Shown piece by piece: positions 43,601 through 54,135 of a DNA stretch of 64,000 nucleotides (its first letter is position 1; the number at the start of each line of letters is the position of its first letter). This stretch comes from Doris montereyensis. Lineage: Eukaryota > Mollusca > Gastropoda > Nudibranchia > Dorididae. Both the position numbers and the translations under genes were made by a program. The stretch is from the NCBI GenBank assembly GCA_037039925.1, contig JAXRKP010001064.1, positions 97,501 to 161,500 of the forward strand, in the 5' to 3' direction. The notes beneath the pieces are model-generated. The model did no database searches, was not told the DNA's origin, and saw only the letters and a list, made by a program, of their open reading frames with translations.

Positions 43601-46600
43601 CTGTGTAGTAGTCAGACTTGAATCAAATTTTGTAAGCCAGATTGTGCCTTGATTTAGATCTGATCTGAGAAAATTAAGACCTGCTCGATAAGACTTCGAG
43701 GAAAGTTCGTTCCTTATGCAAAGTACCAATTTTTCATGTCATAACCTTGCTTATCATAGGGGAGGGGCTGGAATACTGTTACCATATGTAATATGTGGCG
43801 CCGGTGGTCGAGCAGTTAAATTTGCCGGACCGGGGATATGAGGCTCCAGGTTCTGATATATTAAATTTGTCCAACGTTGTGTTTCTTGGGGAAGACCCAT
43901 TAATTTTTCCACTCTACCGAGGTGTGACAGACATATAAAATTGTGTCAGACTAGCGTCCTGTCAGGAGGTGATAATAATTAAATTTGTTCTGCTTCACTA
44001 TTGAAAGGGGGATCCCCTCCATTAAATATGGGCCATAAAGGCCATAATGGCCCTGAAGGAACTTCACTATTTAAACTTGTTACTGTCACCGGATTAGAAC
44101 TGTGCTGAAGATGAATTCCATCGGTGAAGATAGGAAGCCCATCAATGCTCTTTATGACAATAGAATCAAAAAATGATGGAGGCCAGATAGGTCATCATTA
44201 TCTACTCCGCTGTAGGGGAGTCTGATATATTAAATCAATAGGAGGGTCCTGATATATTAAATTTGACTGGGAATCAGGCCTCCTGTGTTACCTTTGATTA
44301 CCAATTAAGGAGAGGGCCTTGATTTAGATCTGATCTGAGAAGAGACCTGCTCGATAAGATTCCGAGGAAAGTAGGTATCCTGATATGCAAAACAATTTTT
44401 CATGTCATAGGATCATTATCGCTGTGTTAAATGGGTTATATGTGGCGCCGGTGGCCGAGCAGTTCTACGGACCGGGGATCATGGAGGGCTGAGGTTCCAA
44501 TCTAGGAAACTAGTCCAACGTTGTGTTTCTTGGGGAAGACCCGTCACGCATTTTCTCCACTCACCGAGTTAAATGGGTACACAAGTAAAATCTGATGTCA
44601 GACTAGCGTCCTGTCCAGGAGGTGATAATAATTAGCAACACTATTGAAACCGGGATCCCTCCAGCTCTATGGGCCATAAAGGCCATAATGGCCCTGAAGG
44701 AACTTCACTTTACTTTTAAACCGGATTAGAACTGTGCAGAAGATGAAGTCCATCGGAGAGAGTTCATCGAAGAGCAAAGATTGAACGGCACAAGTGCTCT
44801 TTATGACAATAGAATCAAAATGATGGACATGCCTCAAAAAGTGAAAATATGTAATCGCTGTGTTACCTTTGATTTTTTGGAGGTTGGTTTGAAGAGGGTC
44901 ATGACTTTCGTAATGAACAGCAAAACTTTGTGAAATTTGTTATCTACACCCATCTTCAAACACAGTCCAACCTGCCCTAACAACCACCGGCAATCAACGA
45001 CCTGCTTTTTCTCTCTCTCTCTCCTCCATATTTTGTCTCTCTCTCCATAGCGACCACCTGTCCAACGCAACCACACCACCTAATTTGACAGACCAATCAC
45101 CATCACAACCTGTCAACAACGACCATTAGGGCCCAGCCTTACGTTATTGGCTCCACCCACGTCACTGCTTGATCGCAGCTCGTGCTGTTGGGTCATAACC
45201 AATCATTACCATTGTCAGAGCGTCTTGAGACAAATGAAGCGTAGGCGGCTGGTCATCAAAGCCAAACGACCAGATTGGTGTTCTTGACTTGACAACTCGT
45301 CATCGTATCTTACCGTCCAGACACTTCTAAGCAAACGCATGGATTGCATTGTCTATTTGCGAACACAGTGCTCCCCACTCCCTTTGCTTGCAAACCTGTG
45401 CCCGCTACCATCGTCTGCTTACTAGGGTGGGATATGAAGCTTTCATATTAAAAAAAAACAAAACCCAAAGGAAAACTTAGTGCTCATCGTGCCAGGATGG
45501 CACATAAGGCCGGATAAAAGGACAACCCCCACCTCCCCCAACAAAACCGATATTATAACCGGCCCAGAAATACCACTAGTCCATAATGACCTCCTGGATA
45601 GGATGCTAGTCTGACGCAGGTGGTTTACTTCCAAGCTAGTTCTTGTACCTATTTATATCTGGGTAGAGTGGGGAAAATGCGTGTTAAGTGTCTTTCACAA
45701 AGAACACAACGTCCGACCTAGCTTTTGCTAGGATCCGAACCCGGGACCTCATGATCCCAAGTCCGGCAGCCTAACCACGGCCACCGTCGCTACTCCAGGT
45801 CCGATTCTGTGTTCCTTGGTAAAAAAAGACATTTGATGTTCAACCGAGACCGGGGCAAACATGTACCAGCAACAGCATGGGGGTGAGTACCTATAATAGC
45901 ATTTACTGTGAAGACTTACCTTCTCAAATCTGAAATCCCACGGGTAGTTCTGGAGCAAATATTTGTGAACCCAATGCCGTACTTGAGCAATTTAAAATCA
46001 TCATAGGCGTTCATTGGCTCTGGTATAATGCCTGACAGATACAGACACTTCCCTGCAATCATATTTTAAGATTGTAAATAACAAAATCAAGGCCAAATGT
46101 ATTAGTATTCTAAGACTCATCACACGGCCTCAAGACTCGTCAAATGGGTGTAATACTGATGTATCACATCTACGTAAGACTGAGGTATCACATCTACGTA
46201 AGACTGAGGTATCACATCTACGTAAGACTGATGTATCACATAAGACTGAGGTATCACATCTACGTAAGACTGAGGTATCACATCTACGTAATACTGAGGT
46301 ATCACATCTACGTAAGACTGATGTATCACATCTACGTAAGACTATCACATCTACGTAAGACTGAGGTATCACATCTACGTAAGACTGAGGTATCACATCT
46401 ACGTAAGACTGATGTATCACATCTACGTAAGACTGAGGTATCACATCTACGTAAGACTCTACACATGGACGTAAAACTTACATCATATACACATAAGACT
46501 CATCACATGGATGTAAGACTTACATCACATATACATGAGACTCATCACATGGGCATAAGACTTACATCACATATACATAAGACTCATCACATGGACGTAA

Positions 46601-49600
46601 GATACATCACATATACATGAGACTCATCACATGGACGTAAGACTTACATCACATATACATAAGGCTCATCACATGGGCATAAGACTGATGTATCACATCT
46701 ATGTAAGACTCGTCACATAGGCGTAAGATTGATGTATCACATCTATGTAAGACTCGTCACATAGACGTAAGACTGATGTATCACATCTATGTAAGACTCA
46801 TCACATAGGCATAAGACTGATGTATCACATCTATGTAAGACTCGTCACATAGGCGTAAGACTGATGTATCACATCTATGTAAGACCCGTCACATAGGCGT
46901 AAGACTGATGTATCACATCTATGTAAGACTCGTCACATAGACGTAAGACTGATGTATCACATCTATGTAAGACTCGTCACATAAGCGTAAGATTGATGTA
47001 TCACATCTATGTAAGATGTCACATAGACGTAAGACTAATGTATCACATCTATGTAAGACTCGTCACATAGGCGTAAGACTGATGTATCACATCTATGTAA
47101 GACTCGTCACATAGACGTAAGACTGATGTATCACATCTATGTAAGACTCGTCACATAGGCGTAAGACTGATGTATCACATCTATGTAAGACTCGTCATGT
47201 TGATATGGGATATCCATGTACATAAGACTGATCATATTGAAGTAACATGGGTAAGACCATAATATGGATAAGACTCATCACATGGACGTAAAAGTCACCA
47301 TTTGAACGTAAGACTTACATCACATATACATAAGACTCATCACATGGACGTAAAATCCTCATTTGAACGTAAGACTTACATCACATATACATAAGACTCA
47401 TTACATGGACTTAAGACTCGTCACATGGGCATAAGACTGATGTATCACATCTACGTAAAACTCATCACATCGGCGTAAGACTGATGTATCACATCTACGT
47501 AAGACTGATCATATTGACATAAGACTGATGTATCCCATGTACATAAGACTGATCATATTGACGTAAGACTCATCACATGGCCATGAGACTCATCATATGG
47601 ACGTAAGACTCATCTATCACATATACACATCTGACTCATCAGATGGAAGTAAGACTCATCACGTTGACAAAATACTCATCACATTGACGTAAGACTCATC
47701 ATATGGACATAAGACTCATTCATCACATGGACATAAGACTCATTCATCACATGGACATAAGATTCATTCATCACATGGACGTAAGACTCATTCATCAAAT
47801 GGACGTAAGACTCATTCATCAAATGGACGTAAGACTCATTCATCACATGGACATAAGACTCATTTATCACATGGACGTAAGACTCATTCATCACATGGAC
47901 ATAAGACTCATTCATCACATGGACATAAGACTCATTTATCACATGGACATAAGACTCATTCATCACATGGACATAAGACTCATTCATCACATGGACATAA
48001 GACTCATTTATCACATGGACATAATACTCATTTATCACATGGACATAAGACTCATTCATCACATGGACATAAGACTCATTCATCACATGGACATAAGACT
48101 CATTTATCACATGGACATAAGACTCATTTATCACATGGACATAAGACTCATTCATCACATGGACATAAGACTCATTTATCACATGGACATAAGACTCATT
48201 TATCACATGGACATAAGACTCATTTATCACATGGACATAAGACTCATTCATCACATGGACGTAAGACACAACACATTGATGTAGAACTCATCATATGGAC
48301 GTAAGACTCATCACATGGACCTAAGACTCATTACATGGACGTAAGACTCATGTATCACATATACACATATGACTCATTATACGGACGTAACACTCACAAA
48401 AGTGATTGCCAGGACCAGCGTAGTGATGACCTACATAAGCAGCAAACAAACCCGGGTTTATTCCAATCTGAAATTACATGACAATAATAAAAACAATAAT
48501 AATAATAACAACGCTTTAATGTCATTTTTCAACAGAGAATACAATAAGCATGTGGCTTGATGTTGTACAAAATCGTACTGCACACAATTGACATAAATAA
48601 TATCAAGGTTAATTGCAACTAAGCACTTTACACGCATTCACAAACACCCACCCACACTATCTCTCTCGCACACACTCGCATTAAAATTACATAAGTTACA
48701 ATGACTGTGATATCATATATAAATTAACATAACACTGAGTGCCAAACTAATTGAAACTTAAGAATAATCTTAAAACCTATTGCCTAAACTGTAAATAGTT
48801 AATGCATTTTTCATCAATGACATAATGAAACATATAACACAAAAGAGTTGTTTTAGCAAGTTCAAGTGCATAGCTACCTACCCTTTTAAGTCGAAAAATA
48901 AACCCTGACCACGCGAATCTAATTCTGAATTGCACAACAGCCCTTAAAATTCCAGAAAACAGTAATTTTAACGGTAATTTTATAAAAAAATGGAATCTCC
49001 AGATTTTCACCCCCAACCTCTGACGTCTCTGGCGTTAACTTAAGGTTTCTAAAAGAAAAAGAAGTAATACAGTTAATCCTCATATATATACTTTTCAAGG
49101 TAATACACACTTAGACTCAAAGCTTATTTAAAAAATAATAAATATGGCTTTTACATACTTATTGGCAGCTATGAATTATTGAGTAAAGAAATTAGTATTT
49201 GTGAGGTGTTGTGGCGAAACCTTAGCGTAGTGAGTTTGTAATCCCGATGAGACTGGTTCCAAACCCTTGGCTACCCCAGGTGGTGTTTTTTTTTCACAAC
49301 GTTGTTCTCTTAGGAAAGGTACCTCACTCTGGGTTTCCTCACTGGACTCAAAAGTGAATGAGTACCCTGCTATAGGTAAAGAAAGATCTTGTCAGTGTGA
49401 TAGCATGAAGCGCCTAACAAGCTGTTGCACTGTATGCTCCCCAGAGAGTTGAGAAGGACTTTGAATGAACCGGCCTGCTGGGGGATAAATGATGTACAGT
49501 CCGTGAGTCTGTAGTTGTGAGCAACCTGCTAGGCGATCCCTAGAAATACTCTGACAAGATCTTTCTCTGTCAATAGCCAGGTACTCATTCACACCTGCAT

Positions 49601-52213
49601 CGAGTAAGGAAAGCAGAGCGACATACCTCTCCTAAGAGCACTACTTGGTGGAAAACCCATGAAACCCTCAGGAATTTAAACTAGGTCGTCATGATTACAA
49701 ATTCACACCAATCACTGTTCGACAAAGCTTTAAAAAAAATTAAAAATATCAAACTAGCCACAACAAACAAAACTGATACAATTGGAGAAACAATACTACT
49801 GCTAACAATTGTTACCAGCTTAAGATACTCACAATGAGAATGTCTAAATTTGGTGCCAAAATGTCGGGTAAAAGCCTCTGCAACACTTCCTCCTCTGGCA
49901 TGCCGTTGAACCTGTCCCTCTTTTTCTTGACACCGCCATGTTCAGAGATCGTATCTTGTTTCAGCTTTTTCTCCGACGACTTGCTCTTTGGGGAACTTCA
50001 CTGTCACCAGATCTGGAGACAGAAATGTTGTTATTAATACAGAGTTGTTGTTGTTGTTGTTGTTGTTGTTATCGATCCAGATTGACAAAAGCCAAAAGGG
50101 GTTGTTGACAAACTAATGCTAAGATAAAACGACATGCTGACATTGTGGCGTCGGTGGCCGAGCGGTTACAGCAGCCGGACTGGGGATCACGAGAGACACT
50201 CAACACGCGTTTACCCCGCTCGACCCAGGTGAAAATGGGTACAAGCGTTAGCTTGGGAGTAAAACGTCGTCAAACCAGCGTCCTGTCCAGGAGGTGATCA
50301 TTATCATCTGTTCCGCTTCACGCTATTAAAACCGGCATAAAAATCATTCACAGAGAATAAATCCTTTTTCGGTAAGAGGTATGGGAAGATGTTCTAAACT
50401 TTCAACTTTATTAAAGAAATGAAAGCAATATAAAACATTTCTCTCTTAATTACGAAAGCCCAAAGTTTTAAAATTTGATACAAACCCGTCTTCCTTGATT
50501 TTTTAGGACGACCTCTTTTCTTAGGTTCCTTCAAAGGAGGCTGAAGATCCAAGTCCGTTACGACATGAGCTTCATCAGGCGTTTCATTTTCTTCTTTGAT
50601 ATGTGTTGTCTCAACTAACGGAGGATTGAAACTGAAAAAGAACGAGAGAGAAAATAAACTATTTTCTTTTTTCTGATCACCATGGTATACATGTAATATA
50701 TATTAAGTGTTAAAGAGAATGAAAAGTAAAGTTCTCTTCTCAATGCCAATAGGGTGGGACATGAGTTAGTCCACATTTTTTATGAAAACATCACTTGAAA
50801 AGAAAAACTGTCCTGAGAGTGATTTTTTTAGTTTGAAGAGATACACCATTTTAAACTTCATAAATGCATGGTGAAATTTGAAAAATTTGTGGAAAAATAT
50901 TGTGAAAATCATTTTTCGAAACATTAGTTGCCATGGAAACTGCCGCCGTCTTGAATTGTTGGTGGAAAAAATTGAATCATTTTCAAAAACTCAGTAGTCC
51001 TACATTTTTCAAATTAGAGGTCTATTATTTTGCACATAGGTTTCGAACCAATGTTCTGAAACTGTCATAACAATTTTTCAATATCTTGAATAGTATTGTG
51101 TTTTACAGATTTCAAAAATTGAGGTTTGGAAGGAAACTAATTTCTCAATTTTCCACCAAAAAATCATTAATTTCTCAACGAAAGATATTGAAAATCCCTA
51201 TGCAGATCTCTTATTTATGATACAGAGCAGCTACATGCCAAATTTCAAACGAATCCAATGAAAATTGTAGAACTACTCCGCTGCAAAAAAAAGAAGTAAA
51301 AAAGTCAATTTTGAGAAAATCGTATTTGAAACTATTCACCCCCCCCCTTTATTTGAATGTTTTTGTTTCCTACACATCTAGAAAAGAGTAGGATTATACT
51401 TTGAAACGTCATGAAACCTTGAGAGGCTCTCAACTACTTCTTATCGACCCCGTTTCAATTGCCCCGCTCCCTTATATTCATGTCGGACTGCACCTTTTAT
51501 AACAGGTGCACGGAACATGTCACATATTTTCCTAACGACTTAAAGCAATATTGTGAAAAGGTTTTCAAAAGTTGTTTAAATAGATAGATTACACTGTGCT
51601 GATTAAAATGAGTACTGACTTGCCATACTTCAGACAAAGTTACTGGCTCTTAAAGTACATTAGATTTGGGCTAAAAACGACTCTCACAGAACCCCCCCCC
51701 CCCCACCCCATTTTTTATGGCAACATCAACATTTTAAACAAGCATTGCATTATTGCTATACCCGAGTGATACCAAGTACATGTATGATTATTAGATCGGG
51801 TCAGTATTAGATACTGAGATTACACACGTGAACGGTACTATTCCAACTTTTTAATTATAAAACCTGTTCAAATTGGCGGCATAGGTGAATGAAAATTCTA
51901 CTCAAATACGCGGAAACAATGACATTTAAAAAAATTAAACATCACTTCTATTAGAAAAACTCCTCACATGAAAACGATCTTGGGATCAATTAGAACCTAC
52001 ATGCAAAATATGGGTACTCTTAGTGGTCTGACAACAGAGCCTTTGGCAAACAAAGAACGACCAAATCAGAATTATATGTATATATATATATAGATGACGC
52101 TGGAGAGCTTGAACTTACTAAGAAGAAGGAGTAGAAGGCAAAGACTGGAAATTTTCTGACAGGTTCATGTAGCTGGGATATTCATCCTCTGGCTCTGCCT
52201 TGATCCCATTCAT
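36364..52213 (-). CDS. TDG: G/T(U)-mismatch thymine-DNA glycosylase (whole gene, 8 coding exons)
   Basis: This is a nuclear base-excision repair enzyme that removes thymine or uracil opposite G and, in vertebrates, 5-formyl- and 5-carboxylcytosine during active demethylation (family knowledge). Exons in order of transcription are 52213-52119, 50631-50486, 50012-49833, 48467-48398, 46052-45920, 42391-42309, 40936-40857 and 37610-36364. All have GT donors and AG acceptors. The protein has an acidic N-terminus, an AT-hook-like KKRGRPKK, a catalytic core with GINPGL (Asn equivalent to human N140), [19 protein letters not shown] and [10 protein letters not shown], and a VKDE sumoylation-type site followed by a long Gln/Ser/Pro-rich tail. 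The predicted length is about 677 residues against 410 in human; the extra length is mostly tail. Frame breaks occur in exons 3 and 8. ATG 52213 is chosen because it opens a coding exon behind an apparent 3' splice site at 52253-52254, implying an upstream non-coding exon. Confidence 0.95.
37750..37830 (-). mobile_element. CR1/L2-type LINE 3' terminus
   Basis: Read on the minus strand, AAATTTCCCACTGGGACAAT, ATGAAGTATATTGAATTAAA and TTGAATTG form the usual end of CR1-group LINEs with a short tandem tail. It lies in TDG intron 7. Confidence 0.6.
37840..38060. repeat. Dispersed GCCCG-motif repeat
   Basis: CTCCCTAAATGCCCGCAATC, CCCTTTAAATGCCCGTG and CCAAAGATGCCCGGTCTCAG recur in related forms at 40325-40400, 53350-53480 and 54050-54130. 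The element class is unknown. Confidence 0.5.
38225..39480 (+). mobile_element. Transposon-like element with GGCGTTTAGC ends, copy 1
   Basis: It matches 58485-59595 along most of its length. The left boundary reads AATGAGGCGTTTAGCTC and the right GCGCTAAACGCCCAA, an imperfect inverted repeat (GGCGTTTAGC). A second inward motif GGGGCCTTTAGCTTG at 38911 may mark a nested element 38911-39480. No transposase frame was seen. It lies in TDG intron 7. Confidence 0.7.
39785..40395 (-). pseudogene. RTE-like LINE C-terminal fragment
   Basis: Minus-strand frames read [30 protein letters not shown], then across frameshifts LRGIVGV, WIGHI-type and GRPRMTWRR-like text, and [21 protein letters not shown] text. 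This order is standard for the end of RTE-clade reverse transcriptases. No RT core is present and the frames are broken. It is dead DNA in TDG intron 7. Confidence 0.8.
40857..40936 (-). CDS. TDG: TDG exon 7 (core)
   Basis: The exon encodes [20 protein letters not shown] then NVEGTDT, corresponding to human EIFSKEVFGVKV to PDTET. The motif is less conserved, but both splice phases join exons 6 and 8 exactly. A copy of a 0.9-kb repeat begins about 65 bases upstream of the acceptor. Confidence 0.9.
41003..41923 (+). repeat. 1-kb dispersed element (family R), copy 2
   Basis: It is parallel to 20998-22008: GAGAAGGCAGTTTTTACCAC, CACCTGTTATAAGAAAAATG, AAGATGGCGGCATTTCCATG and GTGGTTAAAATTGTCTATAT. 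It begins close to TDG exon 7, in intron 6. Confidence 0.8.
42100..42245 (+). mobile_element. LINE-like 3' terminus with ATCTTATC tail
   Basis: GTATTCTGGGACAATAAAGA followed by TATATCTTATCTGATCTTAT looks like the poly-adenylation-like end and short tandem tail of a CR1/Jockey-group LINE. Its 5' part is lost. Confidence 0.5.
42309..42391 (-). CDS. TDG: TDG exon 6 (core, REGGEIL motif)
   Basis: The exon encodes [20 protein letters not shown] and IAVFNGK, aligning with human EFREGGRIL and PRIAVFNGK. Its donor is GTGAGT and it leaves one base. Confidence 0.96.
42950..44830 (+). repeat. Triplicated block of about 650 bp, each with a SINE A
   Basis: Three units (about 42950-43520, 43555-44160, 44200-44830) share GCCTTGATTTAGATCTGATC, GCTCGATAAGACTTCCGA-like, a SINE A copy (43150-43435, 43797-44070, 44450-44720) and GTGCTCTTTATGACAATAGA. 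Units 2 and 3 contain odd recurring strings such as GATATATTAAATTTG and GTTAAATGGG in place of normal repeat bases. It lies in TDG intron 5. Confidence 0.8.
44831..45580. other. TDG intron 5 sequence, nothing recognised
   Basis: CT-rich near 45009-45025; otherwise apparently unique. Confidence 0.5.
45585..45795 (-). repeat. SINE A, minus copy
   Basis: CCTCCTGGATAGGATGCTAG, GTAGAGTGGGGAAAATGCGT, GGATCCGAACCCGGGACCTC (complement of the B box) and a GGCCACCGTCGC end. It lies about 125 bases from TDG exon 5. Confidence 0.85.
45920..46052 (-). CDS. TDG: TDG exon 5 (core, KYGIGFTN motif)
   Basis: The exon encodes [20 protein letters not shown] and [23 protein letters not shown]. It matches human [17 protein letters not shown] and RTTPGSKDL. 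The tryptophan codon is split across the 48398/46052 junction. Confidence 0.96.
46150..47660. repeat. Satellite: 24-bp and about 44-bp related arrays
   Basis: 46150-46460 is a 24-bp unit, TATCACATCTACGTAAGACT plus GAGG. 46680-47200 is a unit of about 44 bp combining TGATGTATCACATCTATGTA, AGACTCGTCACATAGGCGTA and AGAC. 46460-46680 and 47200-47660 are more degenerate relatives (CATATACATAAGACTCATCA). The array fills TDG intron 4. Confidence 0.95.
47690..48370. repeat. Satellite: 24-bp array, about 24 units
   Basis: The unit is CATTCATCACATGGACATAA plus GACT. Because 24 is a multiple of 3, it stays open on both strands (MDIRLIHH and MNESYVHV readings). It ends about 30 bases before the TDG exon 4 donor (48398). 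Confidence 0.96.
48398..48467 (-). CDS. TDG: TDG exon 4 (catalytic GINPGL motif)
   Basis: The exon encodes [20 protein letters not shown] followed by NHF. The Asn of GINPGL is the water-activating residue (human N140), and the second His of GHHY corresponds to human H151. It retains the TDG/MUG-type active site. The intron after it is almost entirely satellite DNA. Confidence 0.97.
48570..49200. other. TDG intron 3, nothing recognised
   Basis: AT-rich sequence with a small CACA-rich patch near 48640-48680. No element was recognised. Confidence 0.5.
49205..49665. repeat. Family C SINE in head-to-head inverted pair
   Basis: 49300-49400 (TAGGAAAGGTACCTCACTCT, GTGAATGAGTACC, AAGATCTTGTCAG) is complemented by 49549-49650 (CTGACAAGATCTTTCTCTGT, AGGTACTCATTCAC, ATACCTCTCCTAAG). 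It forms a hairpin-capable pair in TDG intron 3. A tRNA-like head begins at GTGTTGTGGCGAAACC (49206). Confidence 0.75.
49833..50012 (-). CDS. TDG: TDG exon 3 (start of glycosylase core, frame error)
   Basis: The exon encodes [20 protein letters not shown] and [12 protein letters not shown], matching human KRKVDRFNG and LPDILTFNLDIVI. From the exon start, the phase inherited from exon 2 runs to a stop, while the conserved part is in another frame. A one-base length error in the CCCC run (GGGG at 49990-49993 on +) reconciles them. It ends in phase 0 before GTGAGT. Confidence 0.93.
50142..50335 (+). repeat. SINE A, clear reference copy
   Basis: Head GTCGGTGGCCGAGCGGTTAC (A box), then GGGTACAAGCGTTAGCTTGG, CCAGCGTCCTGTCCAGGAGG, TGATCATTATCATCTGTTCC and ACGCTATTAAAACCGG. 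A (GTT)n microsatellite (50043-50070) lies upstream. Confidence 0.85.
50486..50631 (-). CDS. TDG: TDG exon 2 (AT-hook-like basic motif)
   Basis: The exon encodes [16 protein letters not shown] and later [18 protein letters not shown] flanked by lysines is an AT-hook-type DNA-binding motif. In vertebrate TDG the same N-terminal region is a Lys-rich DNA-binding segment. The donor GG|GTTTGT is weaker than the others. Confidence 0.88.
50790..51660 (-). repeat. Dispersed element of about 1 kb (family R), copy 3
   Basis: It is the reverse-oriented relative of 20998-22008: TTGCCATGGAAACTGCCGCC, CGACCCCGTTTCAATTG, CTTTTATAACAGGTGCACGG. It is more diverged. A C-run is at about 51339-51347. Confidence 0.7.
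51755..52065 (+). repeat. 310-bp dispersed element (family Q), copy 4
   Basis: GAGTGATACCAAGTACATGT, GGTCAGTATTAGATACTG, CTATTCCAACTTTTTAATTA, ACGATCTTGGGATCAATTAG and TACTCTTAGTGGTCTGACAA. It ends about 55 bases from TDG exon 1. Confidence 0.8.
52119..52213 (-). CDS. TDG: TDG exon 1 (first coding exon)
   Basis: The exon encodes [20 protein letters not shown] and a Ser/Pro end, with IKAE fitting a sumoylation consensus. Its donor is GTAAGT. A CAG acceptor at about 52253 upstream implies that this exon also holds the end of the 5' UTR. The Met choice is inferred and not conserved enough to prove. Confidence 0.8.
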
Positions 52214-52394
52214 TGTCGCCACTTTCTTTTTATTCTCACGTCAGAATTTAATCTGGAATAAGTCAGAGTTACAAATGTAGTACATTGCTTTACAAGTTGA
52301 TGAATACATGATTATTGATTATAGATTCTTCTGATTTAATTGGAGAACTTTTATATGAACCTTTCTCATTAAAATTATAGCATTTTTTTTTATA

Positions 52395-52530
52395 TTGATT
52401 GAAAATCTACCCTATGCACCATTGGTGGGGATCTCAGGCTGAATTAAGTCATTAGGTTTTATTTAAGCATTGATTGTAATTTACCCCGTCCATCATATGC
52501 GATGATCTCAGGGTGAAGTAAGAGGAGTTG
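52395..52530 (-). repeat. Two partial family P elements upstream of TDG exon 1
   Basis: GTGGGGATCTCAGGCTGAAT and CGATGATCTCAGGGTGAAGT are the two cores, each with a preceding TACCC motif. Confidence 0.65.
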
Positions 52531-52544
52531 ATAACAAAAAGCCT

Positions 52545-52757
52545 GCCAATCACTGGCCTTTCTGGCACTAATCTGATACAGATTTTTACTCCCAAACTAG
52601 TGCTTGTACCCATTTGCACTTGGGTTGAGTGGGAAAAATGCATGAACAGTGTTTTCCCTCCAAAGGAACATAATGTCAGACCTAGCTTTGATAGGATTCG
52701 AACCCAGGACCTCATAATACCAAGTCTGGCAGCTGAACTATTCGGCCACTGATGCCA
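52545..52757 (-). repeat. SINE A, minus copy
   Basis: CTAGTGCTTGTACCCATTTG, GTTGAGTGGGAAAAATGCAT, GGATTCGAACCCAGGACCTC and CGGCCACTGATGCC (complement of the head). Confidence 0.85.
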
Positions 52758-52894
52758 ATATTAATAATAGTTTGTATTAATTCCAATAGATGAAAATGAT
52801 TCCACAACATTAGATCTAGGAGGTAAAAATGCTGTTGAACTTGAACGATGATATGACTGAGTCACTTATTGTGTCATATTCACCCCTTTTGACA

Positions 52895-53215
52895 GGGGAT
52901 TTTATAGTCCAGAGGCAAGGTCTCAGTATCTCAACCAAATAGTCGTGGGTTCAATCCCCAACGTGGCTGGCTGAAAAATTTTCACGAGTTTTTCCTAGTA
53001 AAGTTTACCCCCCTGGTCCAGGTTAGTGGATTGACACCTAGTCCCATCAGAGATGGACGATAAAAAGGAGGTACCATGTGGTAGATCACAATACTCTGTG
53101 CACATTAAAGATCCCTTGGTTGTTTACAGGGCAGTTCGGGCAAAATTAAAAATCCTACCAAAACCCCTGAGATCACCTTAGTTATGTGGGTAAACTAAAA
53201 AACGCAACCACTTTG
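52895..53215 (+). repeat. tRNA-derived SINE, family B copy
   Basis: TTTTATAGTCCAGAGGCAAG (head), GTGGGTTCAATCCCC (B box), ACAATACTCTGTGCACATTA and AAGATCCCTTGGTTGTTTAC. It ends near CCCTGAGATCACCTTAGTTA, matching the complement at 5290-5325. Confidence 0.8.
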
Positions 53216-53219
53216 ATGA

Positions 53220-54135
53220 ATTCATCAAACTGAAGGAAGCCCTGCAGAATACAAAATATTCTCATGACCTTGCTTTGTTGCATATTTCCTCCTTGCATGC
53301 ACTTTGTAAATCGTCAATCAGTTATTATGTATTTCAGCAGTTTTCACGAGAGTGCCCTCTGCCTGAATGCCCGTTTTGCCTAAGTGTTCGCTTTTCTGAT
53401 TTATAAAAATATTCACCCTGTAATGGTGCCCACAACAACTCCCTGTTGCCTGAGTGCCCGATATGTTAGCAGCTTGTCAGTGAAAAAAGGTAAGAAATGC
53501 CAACTTAATTGTAATAAAAATACACTCATGTCACTTTGTTTTTAGCTCATACTCATAGACATGTTGTAGGTCACTCTTATTGCTCATTTCAAAGTTAATC
53601 CCACCTCTTTCTTTGTTACATGTGTACTATGAACTCGTAACTAATTAGCCAATCAAAAGCCTCAAAGCAGACGACAAGATAAAGCTATGAGGTGGATGTC
53701 GACGACCCATGTTCAATGATGCGGGACAGTATGAAGTCCTTGCGTGACCCTGCGTGGGGGCTAACGAATGATGGTCTAAAATATATGACCAACAGATTAG
53801 CCAATCAAACACGTCGAAGTAAGTGAGGGGGTGGAGCAATGAGTTACAGACAATGATGGGGGGCAATTTGGAAATCTTGTGTGATATTATTAATGTGTGA
53901 TCTTGTGTGATATTATTAATGTGTGATCTTGTGTGATATTATTAATGGCTATTGAATGAGTCTATAAATCTATGTTGCACAATGCAATCCAATCCCACTC
54001 TGTTGCAACTGACTGTGTTAACTCATGAAAATCAAAGGTCCTATGGACCTCACAGGGCAATGTCGCCTGTATTCCCACTCCGGCTGAGTGCCCATGTTCC
54101 CCGTTTCCCAAGCACTTAGGTGGAAACTACTATAC
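53220..54135. other. Intergenic with GCCCG-motif repeats and a small tandem
   Basis: GCCCG-motif pieces lie at 53350-53480 and 54050-54130. Three units of TGTGATATTATTAATGTGTG are at about 53880-53945. Otherwise nothing was recognised. Confidence 0.5.

Noticed and set aside
47679..48284. Open frames of about 195 codons on both strands (MNESYVHV / MDIRLIHH)
   Set aside because: They are produced by a 24-bp satellite inside TDG intron 4.
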